A DNA stretch of 64,000 nt from Paenibacillus lycopersici (GTDB taxonomy: Bacteria; Bacillota; Bacilli; Paenibacillales; Paenibacillaceae): assembly GCF_010119935.1 (NCBI RefSeq), contig NZ_CP048209.1, positions 5,871,001 through 5,935,000 on the forward strand, written 5' to 3'. A program made the position numbers and the translations under genes. A model generated the notes under the pieces. That model did not search any database. It was not told where the DNA came from and saw only the letters and a list, made by a program, of their open reading frames with translations. Below are positions 35,257 to 44,423 of this stretch, piece after piece (the stretch's first letter is position 1; the number at the start of each line of letters is the position of its first letter).

Positions 35257-36945
35257 TTACTCCGGCTCCGTCCCCGGCTCCACCGCTTCCGCCAGCTTCC
35301 GTTCCACTTCCGCGGCGTACGCGTCGCGCTGCTCGGCCGGCCAATGCAGCCGCTCCGCCATCGCGGCGATGACGGCATCCTTCCGCCTGCGCGCCTCGGC
35401 GATGCGGAAGTACAAATCGCCCGTGCGCCGCACGAGGAAATCGGCCGGCGTGGCCGCCATTTCCGCCTCCATCGCGTAGCGCAGCTGGACGGCGAGCACG
35501 AGCGGCAGCCCGTGCCTCGCTGCCCACGGCTTCACGATCGCGGCCAGCTCGAACAGCTGCGGCGTATTGGAGCCGTAACGCCGCGCCAGAAACTCGGCTT
35601 CGGCCGCCGCGAAGCCGTGCCGCCGGCCCTCGCCCGTCTTCGTGCGGACGAACGCCGCGAAATTGGCGGAGCCGCCAAGATCGCCGCCGGAGATCGGAAT
35701 CGTCCTCGTCCTGCTTGCCGGCAGCGCGGGCTTCCCTTCCTGGAGCCGCAGCTCGCCGACTTTATCCACGACCGTCTCCGCCATTTTGCGATAGCCCGTC
35801 AGCTTGCCGCCGGCGATGGAGATTAGGCCCGACGGCGCCACGAAGATTTCGTCCCGGCGCGAGATTTCGGACGGCGACTTGCCTTCCTGCTGAATGAGCG
35901 GCCGCAAGCCCGCCCAGCTCGATTCCACGTCCGCCTCGGCCAGCGCCAGCTCCGGGAAGATGAAGGCCGCCGCGTCGAGCAGGTAGCGGCGATCCGCCGC
36001 CGTCATCGTCGGATGCGCCGTATCGCCGGCATAGTTCGTGTCGGTCGTGCCGAAGTACGTCTTGCCTTCGCGCGGGATGGCGAACACCATCCGTCCGTCG
36101 GGCGTATCGAAATAGACGGCTTGCCGCAGCGGGAAGCGCCCGCCGTCGAACACGAGATGGACGCCCTTCGTCAGCCGCAGCGTCTTGCCCTGCTTCGAGC
36201 CGTCCATGTCGCGCACCTGGTCGACCCAAGGGCCCGTCGCATTGACGATCTTGCCGGCGTTCACCGTGTATTCGCCGCCGCCGATCAGGTCGCGGACGAC
36301 GGCGCCGTCCAGCCGGCCGGCCGCGTCGTAGCACAGCCGCTCCACCCGGGCGTAATTGACGGCAAGCGCGCCCCGCTTGACCGCCTTCTTCATCACTTCG
36401 ATCGTCAGCCGCGCATCGTCCGTCCGGTATTCGACGTAATAGCCGCCGCCTTTCAGTCCTTCCCGCTTCAGCAGCGGCTCCTTCTCCAGCGTCTGCTGCC
36501 GGCTCAGCATCACGCGCCGCTCGCTTCGTTTGACGCCCGCCAAATAATCGTACATGCGCAGCCCGATGCTCGTGGACAGCTTGCCGAACGTGCCGCCCGC
36601 ATACAGCGGCAGCAGCATCCATTCCGGCGTCGTCACATGCGGCCCGTTCTCGTAGACGACGGCCCGTTCCTTGCCGACCTCGGCCACGACGCCGATCTCG
36701 AATTGCTTCAAATACCGCAGGCCCCCATGCACCAGCTTCGTCGAACGGCTGGAGGTGCCTGCCGCGAAATCCTGCATATCCACGACCGCCGTCCGCAGCC
36801 CGCGGGACGCCGCGTCGAGCGCGATGCCCGCTCCCGTAATCCCGCCCCCGATGACGAGCAGATCGACGGGCTTCTTCGCCATATCCGCCAATAGCGGGAG
36901 CCGGTCCGCCGCTCCGAACCGGACGTTCTTCGCATTCGTTATCAT
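35257..36945 (-). CDS. glpD: Aerobic glycerol-3-phosphate dehydrogenase
   Basis: The 562-residue flavoprotein has the FAD-binding start LLVIGGGITGAGIALDAASR (31-50), TSSRSTKLVHGGLRYL, EWMLLPLY, FGTTDTNYAGD and ISIAGGKLTGYRKMAETVVD, with a C-terminal GlpD-type helical domain. It oxidises glycerol 3-phosphate to DHAP at the membrane and passes electrons to quinone. ATG 36945 is the first good start; the frame is open to 37098 but has no site there. It follows glpK by 250 bp; the leader holds an attenuator-like hairpin. Confidence 0.96.
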   Translation of the reverse strand: MITNAKNVRFGAADRLPLLADMAKKPVDLLVIGGGITGAGIALDAASRGLRTAVVDMQDFAAGTSSRSTKLVHGGLRYLKQFEIGVVAEVGKERAVVYENGPHVTTPEWMLLPLYAGGTFGKLSTSIGLRMYDYLAGVKRSERRVMLSRQQTLEKEPLLKREGLKGGGYYVEYRTDDARLTIEVMKKAVKRGALAVNYARVERLCYDAAGRLDGAVVRDLIGGGEYTVNAGKIVNATGPWVDQVRDMDGSKQGKTLRLTKGVHLVFDGGRFPLRQAVYFDTPDGRMVFAIPREGKTYFGTTDTNYAGDTAHPTMTAADRRYLLDAAAFIFPELALAEADVESSWAGLRPLIQQEGKSPSEISRRDEIFVAPSGLISIAGGKLTGYRKMAETVVDKVGELRLQEGKPALPASRTRTIPISGGDLGGSANFAAFVRTKTGEGRRHGFAAAEAEFLARRYGSNTPQLFELAAIVKPWAARHGLPLVLAVQLRYAMEAEMAATPADFLVRRTGDLYFRIAEARRRKDAVIAAMAERLHWPAEQRDAYAAEVERKLAEAVEPGTEPE

Positions 36946-37052
36946 GAGTTCTACGCCTGCCCTTCTCCGTTCAGTGTACGCTGGAGCCGCCGATGCTGCT
37001 TCTGTACGCCTACCGTATCCATAACCGCCTTCATCCTTTATCTTTAACCAAA

Positions 37053-37120
37053 AAACCACGAAAGGCCGCAGCTCCGCGAATGCCGCCCGCGCATCCAAGG
37101 AATAACGGTCTCCGTGGTTT
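37053..37120 (-). promoter_or_regulatory. Attenuator-like terminator in the glpD leader
   Basis: AAACCACG (37053-37060) pairs with CGTGGTTT (37113-37120) across a large loop; read leftward it ends GGTTTTTTGG, 108 bp before glpD. In Bacillus subtilis, GlpP with glycerol 3-phosphate prevents termination in the glpD leader; the same control is inferred here. Confidence 0.6.
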
Positions 37121-37195
37121 CGTCCTGTTGCCTTCGATATAATGACGAACGATGATGGCTGGCGCTAATGGTTAGCGGCTTTCAGTCAGCGGCTT

Positions 37196-38683
37196 TCATT
37201 CGGAGAACGCCATGGCCGCTTTCACCGCGCGCAGCCAGCCTCCGTACAGCCGCGTCCGCTCCGCTTCTTCCATCGCGGGCCGGAACAACCGGTCGACTTG
37301 GCGCAAGGCCCGGATTTCGCCTCGGTCCTTCCAATACCCGACGGCAAGGCCGGCCAGGAAAGCCGCGCCGAGCGCCGTCGATTCGTTCACGGCCGGGCGC
37401 TCGATCGGCACGCCGAGCATGTCGCTCTGGAATTGCATGAGCGGATCGTTCGCCACCGCTCCGCCGTCGACGGCGAGCGCATGCAGCGAGAGGCCCGATT
37501 CCGCTTCCATGACCGTCAGCACGTCCTTCGTCTGGTACGCGAGCGATTCCAGCACCGCCCGGACGATATGCGCTTTCGTCGTGCCCCGGGTCAAGCCGAA
37601 CATCGCCCCGCGGACGTCGCTGTTCCAATACGGCGTGCCGAGGCCGACGAAGGCGGGCACGACGTACACACCATCGGCGGAAGGCGACGCGATCGCCGCG
37701 GATTCGGCGGCGGAGACGATCATGCCGAGGCCGTCGCGCAGCCATTGAATCGCGGCGCCGGCCACGAAGACGCTGCCTTCCAGCGCGTATTCGACGCGCC
37801 CGTCCGCCTGCCAGGCGATCGTCGTGAGCAGTCCGTTCCGCGAGGCAACGGGCACTTCGCCGGTGTTCATCAGCATGAAGCAGCCGGTGCCGTACGTGTT
37901 CTTCACGCCGCCCTTGTCGAAGCAGGCTTGCCCGAACAGCGCCGCCTGCTGGTCTCCCGCAACGCCGGCGATCGGAATCGGATGGCCGCCGAACAGCGAC
38001 GGTTCCGTATGGCCGTAGACCTCCGACGAGGAACGCGCCTCCGGCAGCATCGCCTTCGGCACGTCCAGCATCGTCAGCATCGCATCGTCCCATCCCAGCT
38101 CATGGATGTTGTACATGAGCGTGCGCGAGGCGTTCGTCACATCCGTGACATGCGCCGCTCCGCCGGTAAGCTTCCAGATCAGCCAGGTATCGATCGTGCC
38201 GAACAGCAGCGCTCCCGCCTCCGCCCGCTCCCTTGCGCCGGCCACGTTCTCCAGGATCCAGGCTATCTTCGTGCCCGAGAAGTACGGATCGATCCGCAGC
38301 CCGGTGCGTTCGCGAACCGCATCGCCATGGCCTTCCGCGGAGAGACGTTCGCAAATATCGGCCGACTGGCGGGACTGCCAGATGATCGCCGGATAGACCG
38401 GCGCTCCCGTGGCACGGTCCCAGACGACCGTCGTTTCGCGTTGGTTGGTTATCCCGAGCCCGGCAATTTGCTCCGCAGCGACGCCCGTGTCCCGGAGCAG
38501 CTGCCGGATGACGCGGCAGGACGATTCCCATATGAAATCGGCATCCGCCTCGACCCAGCCGGAATGCGGATACTGCAGCGGCAGCTCCTGCCGCGCCATG
38601 CCCGCAATCGCGCCGCTGCGGTCGACCAGCAGCGCGCGCGTGCTCGTCGTGCCTTGATCAAGCGCCAACATGTACGTTTCCAT
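37196..38683 (-). CDS. glpK: Glycerol kinase
   Basis: The 495-residue protein has the FGGY-kinase pattern: LALDQGTTSTRALLVDRSG (phosphate-1 loop), ITNQRETTVVWDRATG, IIWQSRQSADIC, TNASRTLMYNI, GVAGDQQAALFGQ and NTYGTGCFMLMNTG. It phosphorylates glycerol with ATP, supplying GlpD. No glpF or glpP gene is adjacent. ATG 38683 follows GGAGGAGAACG. Confidence 0.97.
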   Translation of the reverse strand: METYMLALDQGTTSTRALLVDRSGAIAGMARQELPLQYPHSGWVEADADFIWESSCRVIRQLLRDTGVAAEQIAGLGITNQRETTVVWDRATGAPVYPAIIWQSRQSADICERLSAEGHGDAVRERTGLRIDPYFSGTKIAWILENVAGARERAEAGALLFGTIDTWLIWKLTGGAAHVTDVTNASRTLMYNIHELGWDDAMLTMLDVPKAMLPEARSSSEVYGHTEPSLFGGHPIPIAGVAGDQQAALFGQACFDKGGVKNTYGTGCFMLMNTGEVPVASRNGLLTTIAWQADGRVEYALEGSVFVAGAAIQWLRDGLGMIVSAAESAAIASPSADGVYVVPAFVGLGTPYWNSDVRGAMFGLTRGTTKAHIVRAVLESLAYQTKDVLTVMEAESGLSLHALAVDGGAVANDPLMQFQSDMLGVPIERPAVNESTALGAAFLAGLAVGYWKDRGEIRALRQVDRLFRPAMEEAERTRLYGGWLRAVKAAMAFSE

Positions 38684-38866
38684 GATCGTTCTCCTCCCGG
38701 GGCGTTACATGGTTTCCGCCGCTTCGGCGACCGGCCGCGGCCGGCAACGCCTTGATTACTCTCAATATGCCAGATTTCCCCGGCATTGACAATAAGGCAT
38801 CCCGCCTCCAGCGCTAATTACGCCGCGCCCGTCTCGCGCATGCTGGAAGTACCCGGCAGGCGCCAT

Positions 38867-38897
38867 GCATAAACCTCCGCCCCGAAGCGGCAAATTA
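38867..38897 (+). promoter_or_regulatory. Sigma-G-like promoter of sspH
   Basis: GCATA (38867-38871) and CAAATTA (38891-38897) are 19 bp apart, close to the forespore sigma-G pattern (GHATR, about 18 bp, CATNHTA), 40 bp before sspH. Confidence 0.4.
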
Positions 38898-38936
38898 AAC
38901 CGTATGCATGACATTCCAATCGAACAGGAGCCACAC

Positions 38937-39170
38937 ATGAACAAGCAGCGCGCGCAAGAAATCGCGAATTCGCCCATCATGGCCGACGTAACCTGCGACG
39001 GCGTCCCCGTCTATATCCAGCATGTCGACGCGGAGAACGACACGGCCCGCATTTACCCGCTGGACCGGCCGGACCAGGAAGAAACCGTCGCCTTAAGCAG
39101 CCTGACCGAAGCGTCTCCGTTTCAATCGGACGGCATTCACATGGTTTGCCCGCCGTCCCAGCAGCAATAA
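38937..39170 (+). CDS. sspH: H-type small acid-soluble spore protein
   Basis: The 77-residue protein has the SspH family pattern: NKQRAQEIANSPIMADVTCD, GVPVYIQHVD and TARIYPLDRPDQEE. These proteins accumulate in the forespore and coat spore DNA. The usual length is about 60; here there is a C-terminal extension of about 18 residues. ATG 38937 follows AGGAG. It shows that the organism sporulates. Confidence 0.93.
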   Translation: MNKQRAQEIANSPIMADVTCDGVPVYIQHVDAENDTARIYPLDRPDQEETVALSSLTEASPFQSDGIHMVCPPSQQQ

Positions 39171-39178
39171 AAAAAAGA

Positions 39179-39203
39179 GATCCGCAGCAACGGGCCGCGG
39201 ATC
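39179..39203 (-). terminator. Hairpin after sspH
   Basis: GATCCGC / GCGGATC arms (39179-39185, 39197-39203); read leftward it is followed by a run of eight T within TCTTTTTTTT, while rightward it lacks one. It could end leftward transcripts from the ArsB-type gene. Confidence 0.55.
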
Positions 39204-39533
39204 TGAAGTCAATCTATATAATAGGGGGTTGACTCATATTATAGGGAGCGAAGATTAAAAGAAGATGAAAATGGCATTGCAATTCCATTACAAATCCATG
39301 TCATCTCTGCCTATATAGCGCAACAAACCCATACCGATCGGGGCAGGGCGACATAAGCTGTGGATGTACTCTCCTCTATAATGGATCTTCGATGCCGAAG
39401 ATCTCTTTTTTTTGCCTGCGGGCAATCGGCTTGGAACGCTCCCGTCCCGCTTCGCTGGCCGTCGCGAGGCGTTCCTATGCTCCGATGAACGCATGCGGCT
39501 CATGATATGACCGCGGCCGGCTTCCTTGTTCCC
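39204..39533. other. Non-coding stretch ending in a strong rightward terminator
   Basis: No open frame is supported, yet a rightward terminator sits at 39384-39413 with no gene for 214 bp before it, and TTGACT (39229-39234) and TATAAT (39217-39222) occur. A small RNA, or a long sspH 3' region, is possible. Confidence 0.35.
39384..39413 (+). terminator. Rho-independent terminator
   Basis: GATCTTCG / CGAAGATC arms (39384-39391, 39396-39403), 4-nt loop, then TCTTTTTTTT (eight T, 39406-39413). Confidence 0.85.
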
Positions 39534-40865
39534 TTAATGAAACAGCCACGATACCCAGAACGACAACAGCGCGAGCGTGAAGATAAGCGTAATCGGAATG
39601 GCGACGACCGTCACCTTCAAATAATCCAGCCAGCTGATTTTGACGCCGCCCTTCTTGACGATATGCATCCACATCAACGTGGCGAGCGTCCCGATCGGCA
39701 GCAGCAGCGAACCCATGTCGCTTCCGATCACGCTGGCGAGGTACGATATTTTCAGCGTAATCGGCGTCAGATCCATATGCGTCAGCGTCAGCGTGCCGAC
39801 CATCAGCGCGGGATGGTTGTTGAACAGGTTCGAGAGCACGCTCAGCAGCGCCCCCATCATCACGCTCGCGTTCAGCAGGCTTCCGGACACGATCGGATGC
39901 AGCACGCGGATCAGGTAGTCCGTCAAGCCGATGTTGTTCAAGCCGAAGATAATAACGTACATCCCGAAAGCGAAGATGAGAATATACCACGGCGTCTTCT
40001 TCAGCATGTCGAGCGGCGTAATCTTCAGATACATCCAGCGCCAAACGAGCAAGACGAGCGACCCGATGACCGCCATGACCGGGACGGGGAAGCCGACGTA
40101 GGAAGCGGCGAAGAGACTGGCCCGCACGGCGAATACGAAAATCAGCACATTGCGCATGAACTTGTTCCGGTTCCCGCTGCGATAGACGTCCTGCAGCGGA
40201 TGGCTGCCCGGCATGAAGCTCTGCCCGCCCATCGGCAGCTGTTTCGGCAAGGTGCGGCAGAACGTCAGGAACAGGATGAACGATAGCAGGACGAGCCCGA
40301 GCGAGGCGGGAACGAACATCATGGCCGTGTGCATGTAGAGACTCATGTGAACGATTTTGAGCGCGATCAGATTGACGATGTTGCTGACGCCGATCGGCGC
40401 GCTGGAAGCCGTCGCGATCAAGGCGCCCGAGATGAGATACGGAAGCTTCTGCGCATTCTTGAGCCCCGTGTTCTTCAGGAGCATCAGCAGAATCGGCGTC
40501 GTAATGAGAATGCTTCCATCATTGTTCACGAACAGGGTCATCAGGAAGCAGAACAGATTCGTCAGCCAGAACAGCCGGATGCCCGAGCCTCGCGCTTTCC
40601 GCATGAGCAAATCAGCGGCCCAGTAGAAGAAACCGAAGCTCTCCAGCACAATCGCCATGACAATCGTGGCTATGATTGTAATTGCCGCGCCGCTGATCGT
40701 TTCGGTGATGCTTCCGAGGTCGGACAGCGAGACGCTGCCGCTCAACAGAACGAATAAAGCGCCAACGGAAGCGGGATACGCTTCATTGACGTTCGGGCGC
40801 AGGAAGATGAAGGCGATGGTAAGCAAGAATGAGCAAATCGTCGTCATAACCATTAAATCATGCAT
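39534..40865 (-). CDS. ArsB/NhaD-type membrane transporter
   Basis: The 443-residue protein has 10-12 membrane segments and the ion-transporter (IT) superfamily pattern: the segment LFVNNDGSILITTPILLMLL, SGALIATASSAPIGVSNIVN and the mirror motif LSNLFNNHPALMVGTLTLTH plus GSDMGSLLLPIGTLATLMW. This is typical of the ArsB arsenite/antimonite carriers, but no ars genes are adjacent, so the cargo (arsenite, citrate-like acid, or Na+/H+) is open. ATG 40865 follows AGAGAGGTTGAG. Confidence 0.88.
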   Translation of the reverse strand: MHDLMVMTTICSFLLTIAFIFLRPNVNEAYPASVGALFVLLSGSVSLSDLGSITETISGAAITIIATIVMAIVLESFGFFYWAADLLMRKARGSGIRLFWLTNLFCFLMTLFVNNDGSILITTPILLMLLKNTGLKNAQKLPYLISGALIATASSAPIGVSNIVNLIALKIVHMSLYMHTAMMFVPASLGLVLLSFILFLTFCRTLPKQLPMGGQSFMPGSHPLQDVYRSGNRNKFMRNVLIFVFAVRASLFAASYVGFPVPVMAVIGSLVLLVWRWMYLKITPLDMLKKTPWYILIFAFGMYVIIFGLNNIGLTDYLIRVLHPIVSGSLLNASVMMGALLSVLSNLFNNHPALMVGTLTLTHMDLTPITLKISYLASVIGSDMGSLLLPIGTLATLMWMHIVKKGGVKISWLDYLKVTVVAIPITLIFTLALLSFWVSWLFH

Positions 40866-41012
40866 GACTCAACCTCTCTTTCTATATGGAATGGTTGCGT
40901 CCTGTTGTCTGCCGAAGGCGTCGAAGGCGAGGCGTCCGCCGCGTCCCGGTGCGGCGCGGTACGGGGGCGGTTTTCATAGATTCCATTCATCATAGATGCG
41001 GCAGCAGCAAGG

Positions 41013-41035
41013 ATGTACTGTATTTATACGTACAT
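41013..41035 (-). promoter_or_regulatory. Dyad upstream of the ArsB-type gene
   Basis: ATGTAC (41013-41018) and GTACAT (41030-41035) frame 11 bases; 148-170 bp before the gene. Candidate operator only. Confidence 0.3.
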
Positions 41036-41237
41036 GGCATATAGCTCGTACTGGTCGATCACCCGAACTCTATGAAAACCATCTCCTATCAATTGATACC
41101 AGATGCCCCGGCGTGACGTTCGATAGCGACGGATGAACGCCTATTCCGGTCATGCCGCGCCTTCTGCGGACAAGGATGCCGTCCGATGCTCGAAGGATCC
41201 GGACACGGCGGCATACCCCGGCCTTGTGCGGACGGGG

Positions 41238-41302
41238 CTCTCGGATTGACTTTTCGGATTGGCCTCTCGGATCGGCCCTTCGGATTGACCTCTCGGATTG
41301 CC
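41238..41302. repeat. Five 13-bp tandem repeats
   Basis: Units CTCTCGGATTGAC, TTTTCGGATTGGC, CTCTCGGATCGGC, CCTTCGGATTGAC and CTCTCGGATTGCC run head to tail from 41238 to 41302; diverged copies continue to about 41325. Confidence 0.9.
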
Positions 41303-41416
41303 CCTGGGATCGCCTCTCGGAATGAAGGCTTCGGCGATGAATTCGGGCTCGCGAATCACGCCGCCGGGCCGGTGGGCGTATAGTATAGGAACCAAGCAGG
41401 AAAGGAACATCGCCTC

Positions 41417-42325
41417 ATGATTCCCTACATGACTATGACGAGTATGACGAGCCTACACGGTCCGTACGCGCGGAATGGACGATACGTCGGTTACTTTCCT
41501 CCCGTCGCGTATCCTTACGCTCCCCCGGTGCCGGCGCATCCATGGGATGCCGCGGCCGCATACCGTCAAGCGGTCCGCAGGCGGGAGCAGCCGCTGACAT
41601 TCGTGCTCGTCCACGGCTCCTGGGCCGACGCCGGCTTCTGGAACGGCGTCGCCGCCGAGCTGCGCAGGCAGGGCCATACCGTCTACGCTCCCGAATATCC
41701 CGGTCACGGCGCAGACTTCGCCAACACGGCGGCGACGCATGCCATGATGTCGCAGGCGATCGCGGACGATATCGAGACGCTTGATCTGCGCAATGTCGTG
41801 CTTGTCGGACACAGCTTCGGCGGCACGATCGTCCAGAAAGCGGCGGAGCTCGTCCCGGAGCGGCTGAAACGGATCGTCTTCATCGACGCGTTCGTCCTCA
41901 AGGACGGCGGCAGCCTGTCGGATGAATTGCCGCCGGAAGCGGTCGCGCTGTTCACCCAACTGATGGAGGCATCCGGCAACAACGCCATCATGCTGCCATT
42001 CCCGTTCTTCCGCGATGCGTTCGTCAATCTGGCGAGCCTCGAAACGGCGCGGCAGCTTTATGCGGGCATCAAGCCCGAGCCGGCCGGCCCGCTCTTCGAG
42101 AAGCTCGATTTGAAGAAGTTTTACAGTCTGACGACGCCGAAGAGCTACGTCTACCTGACGGTGGACAACGTGCTGCCGCAAGGCCTCGGCTACGGCTGGC
42201 ACCCCCATATGTCGAGCCGCCTCGGCCAGTTCCGGCTGATCAAGGGCTACGGCGATCATATGACGCAATTCAAGACGGAGCCGAAGAAGATCGCCGACCT
42301 GCTGTACATGGCGGGCCGGGACTGA
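41417..42325 (+). CDS. Alpha/beta hydrolase
   Basis: The 302-residue protein has a Pro/Tyr-rich N-terminal stretch of about 57 residues (YFPPVAYPYAPPVPAHPW), then a compact alpha/beta hydrolase: FVLVHGSWADAGFWNGVA (oxyanion loop), nucleophile Ser133 in LVGHSFGGT, and a C-terminal IKGYGDHMTQF with the catalytic His. It is close to the EstC/salicylate-esterase type (AB hydrolase 6). Substrate unknown; no signal peptide. The N-terminal extension is unusual. ATG 41417 with AAAGGAAC upstream. Confidence 0.9.
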   Translation: MIPYMTMTSMTSLHGPYARNGRYVGYFPPVAYPYAPPVPAHPWDAAAAYRQAVRRREQPLTFVLVHGSWADAGFWNGVAAELRRQGHTVYAPEYPGHGADFANTAATHAMMSQAIADDIETLDLRNVVLVGHSFGGTIVQKAAELVPERLKRIVFIDAFVLKDGGSLSDELPPEAVALFTQLMEASGNNAIMLPFPFFRDAFVNLASLETARQLYAGIKPEPAGPLFEKLDLKKFYSLTTPKSYVYLTVDNVLPQGLGYGWHPHMSSRLGQFRLIKGYGDHMTQFKTEPKKIADLLYMAGRD

Positions 42326-42353
42326 CGCAGGCGGCGCCGTACAGCACAGCACG

Positions 42354-42392
42354 AAAACCTTCAACTCCGCATGAAGCGGAGTTGAAGGTTTT
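42354..42392. terminator. Strong bidirectional terminator
   Basis: Perfect 17-bp arms (42354-42370, 42376-42392), 5-nt loop; AAAACC at one end and GGTTTT at the other serve both the hydrolase gene and the convergent DUF805 gene. Confidence 0.93.
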
Positions 42393-42449
42393 CTGCGGCG
42401 AAGCGGTTATGGACAAGCCGGCTGCCGCGTCGAGCCCGGCCGGCTTGGC

Positions 42450-42797
42450 TCACTCGCCTTTCGGATTCGGCCCGTAACGGTTCATGCCGGGCTCGCTGTC
42501 CAGGAGCAGGAAGACGAGCAGCACGATCGCGCCGACGATCGGAATCAGAATAATGAAGTACCACCAGCCCGAGCGCCCGGTATCGTGAAGCCTGCGCACC
42601 ACGACGGCCAGCGAGGGCAGCAGCACGGCCAGCGAATACAGCATGGAAAGCAGCCGGCCGGCACCAAGCATCGCATCGGCGATCGCCAGCAGCACGGAAG
42701 CCATGAAGCTGAACAGCACGTACATCCAATATTCCGTACGCCTGGCTCTTCCGGAGAAATTCACGTAGTTCCGCAGCACCTTAAGGTACCATTCCAT
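42450..42797 (-). CDS. DUF805 membrane protein
   Basis: The 115-residue protein has the DUF805 pattern: NYVNFSGRARRTEYWMYVLF at the start, three or four membrane helices, and RRLHDTGRSGWWYFIILIPI before the last helix, then PGMNRYGPNPKGE. Function of the family is not known. ATG 42797 follows GGGAGGGCGC. Single gene. Confidence 0.93.
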   Translation of the reverse strand: MEWYLKVLRNYVNFSGRARRTEYWMYVLFSFMASVLLAIADAMLGAGRLLSMLYSLAVLLPSLAVVVRRLHDTGRSGWWYFIILIPIVGAIVLLVFLLLDSEPGMNRYGPNPKGE

Positions 42798-43090
42798 GGC
42801 AGCGCCCTCCCGCTAGTCGGATCGCGTTCCTATAACTAGCGTATTGCCGCGGCTCGCGATCCATGACGACGCGTTTCCGCCGCAGCCGCCCGCGCGCCTC
42901 CCTGCTTTCCGGAACGCTTCGCATGTCCGATCCGCAATGAATCCCGTCTGCATAGGCCGGCTCGAGCTCGCCGAATGGAAGTTTCCTGCGATCGCCATAA
43001 TAGCGTTATAATGGTGGACAAGCGGCATGAAGCTGCTGAATATCGCTGCAAGCGGCCTGCAAAGGCCGCGAAACGGAAGGTCGTGACAAC

Positions 43091-43651
43091 ATGAGCACAC
43101 GAAGAGCTGCAGCAGACGATGCGCCCGAGGTCATTCCGCTGCTGATGGAGGCAATCGGCTCGATCGCGTACTTGCTGACCGGCGCCTCGGACGATGCCGA
43201 TGCGGCGGAGCGGCTGTCGGATTTCTTCAAGCAGCCGGGCAACCGGATCAGCTGCGAGCATGTCATCGTCGATGAACGGGACGGCCGGATCGCGGGCATG
43301 ATCGTCGCGTATCCCGGCGATGACGCGCATCTGCTGGACGAGCCTTACCTGGCGCGGATGCGACGTGATTTCGGGGAAGCGGAGCGGGAGATCGTACGCG
43401 AAGCGATGGACGGAGAGCTGTATCTCGACGCGCTGGCCGTCGGCGAAGCATATCGCGGCCAAGGGATCGCGAAGGCGTTAATGGCGGCCGCCGAGCAGCG
43501 GGCCCGCGAGCTTGGCTTCGGGCGGACCGCGCTGATCGTGGAGTCTTACAACGATCGGGCGTACGGCATTTACGCGCGCAGCGGCTACGTCGAAGCGGGG
43601 ATGCTGCGCATCGGGGGCAGCGACTACCGGCGGATGACGAAGGAGCTGTAA
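43091..43651 (+). CDS. GNAT-family N-acetyltransferase
   Basis: The 186-residue protein shows RRAAADDAPEVIPLLMEAIG, a central strand LYLDALAVGEAYRGQGIAKA with the acetyl-CoA loop (YRGQGIAKAL) and NDRAYGIYARSGYVEAG. Length and the split between strands fit a YkkB/Bacillus-type acetyltransferase; target unknown. ATG 43091; ribosome site GGAAGG. Confidence 0.92.
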   Translation: MSTRRAAADDAPEVIPLLMEAIGSIAYLLTGASDDADAAERLSDFFKQPGNRISCEHVIVDERDGRIAGMIVAYPGDDAHLLDEPYLARMRRDFGEAEREIVREAMDGELYLDALAVGEAYRGQGIAKALMAAAEQRARELGFGRTALIVESYNDRAYGIYARSGYVEAGMLRIGGSDYRRMTKEL

Positions 43652-43677
43652 AGCGCGGCCGGAAATACGTGAACGAA

Positions 43678-43716
43678 GGTCAGTGGCTGAGGTCAGTGGC
43701 TGAGGTCAGTGATGGG
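43678..43716. repeat. Three 13-bp direct repeats
   Basis: GGTCAGTGGCTGA twice (43678-43690, 43691-43703) and a variant GGTCAGTGATGGG (43704-43716), just after the GNAT gene. Confidence 0.85.
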
Positions 43717-43847
43717 AGGTCTGTAGCTGGGGGCCGCGGCTGGAGATGCTTGGCTGGGAGCGCGCTATCGGAGATGCGCAAACCTGCGAAGCTGCCCTGT
43801 CGGCTGCTTCGCAGTCGCCGGCGGTACCGGAATCCGGAAGCGGTAGT

Positions 43848-44423
43848 TTACGATGGATGATTGTCCGCCGAAGCTTGGATGATGCGAAGGATTCGTTGTT
43901 TTACATGCCCGGTTTGAGCAGGATCGTCGATGACGAACCGAGCATGCGTTTCATCCCGCCCCGGAGCCGTCCATTCGCCGTTGTCATAGCGGGCCTCTTG
44001 CCTGTCGAGGACATCGTCGAAGGAGACCTCGATTCCCAGAGCCGCGCTGCGCCCGCTGGCCGCAACCCTCTCATGAAGAAGATGAGAAGGAAGATCGAAA
44101 TAAACGAGGATACTGCTGAAGCCATGCGCATGGAATGGGTCAAGCAGACGTTTGCGAGCGGAATAGTCAAGGTTGGAATTGCATAGCAGGACATGCTTGT
44201 CGGTTTCGGCTATGGCATACTCCACGATCGTCTGCGTAATGGCATGCTTGAGCGCATTCGAATGCTGCTGCGGAAGCAGCGGCTTGTAATAGGCGGCAAG
44301 GAATCCGGCATGATGATCTTGATCGATAACGACAGCGTTGGGCAGCTCGCGCTCCAGCGATCTCGCGAACGTGGTTTTGCCGCTATGCGTTTTTCCGACG
44401 GTCATAAGCACGAACCTGCTCAT
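43848..44423 (-). CDS. P-loop kinase-like protein
   Basis: The 191-residue protein begins MSRFVLMTVGKTHSGKTTFA with Walker A GKTHSGKT, then NAVVIDQDHHAGFL and VLLCNSNLDYSARKRLLDPF, and DDVLDRQEARYDNGEW near the end. It looks like a small metabolite or nucleoside kinase of the AAA_33 type. ATG 44423 overlaps the NUDIX stop (ATGA) and lies in one operon with it, hinting at a nucleotide- or nucleoside-related role (inference). Confidence 0.82.
   Translation of the reverse strand: MSRFVLMTVGKTHSGKTTFARSLERELPNAVVIDQDHHAGFLAAYYKPLLPQQHSNALKHAITQTIVEYAIAETDKHVLLCNSNLDYSARKRLLDPFHAHGFSSILVYFDLPSHLLHERVAASGRSAALGIEVSFDDVLDRQEARYDNGEWTAPGRDETHARFVIDDPAQTGHVKQRILRIIQASADNHPS

Larger units (their letters stand above)
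40866..41416. other. 551-bp intergenic region
   Basis: Contains a dyad upstream of the ArsB-type gene and a five-unit 13-bp tandem repeat; no gene seen. Confidence 0.5.

Noticed and set aside
41150..41410. 86-codon leftward frame
   Set aside because: Its NP/SE-rich peptide comes from the 13-bp repeat; no start signal.
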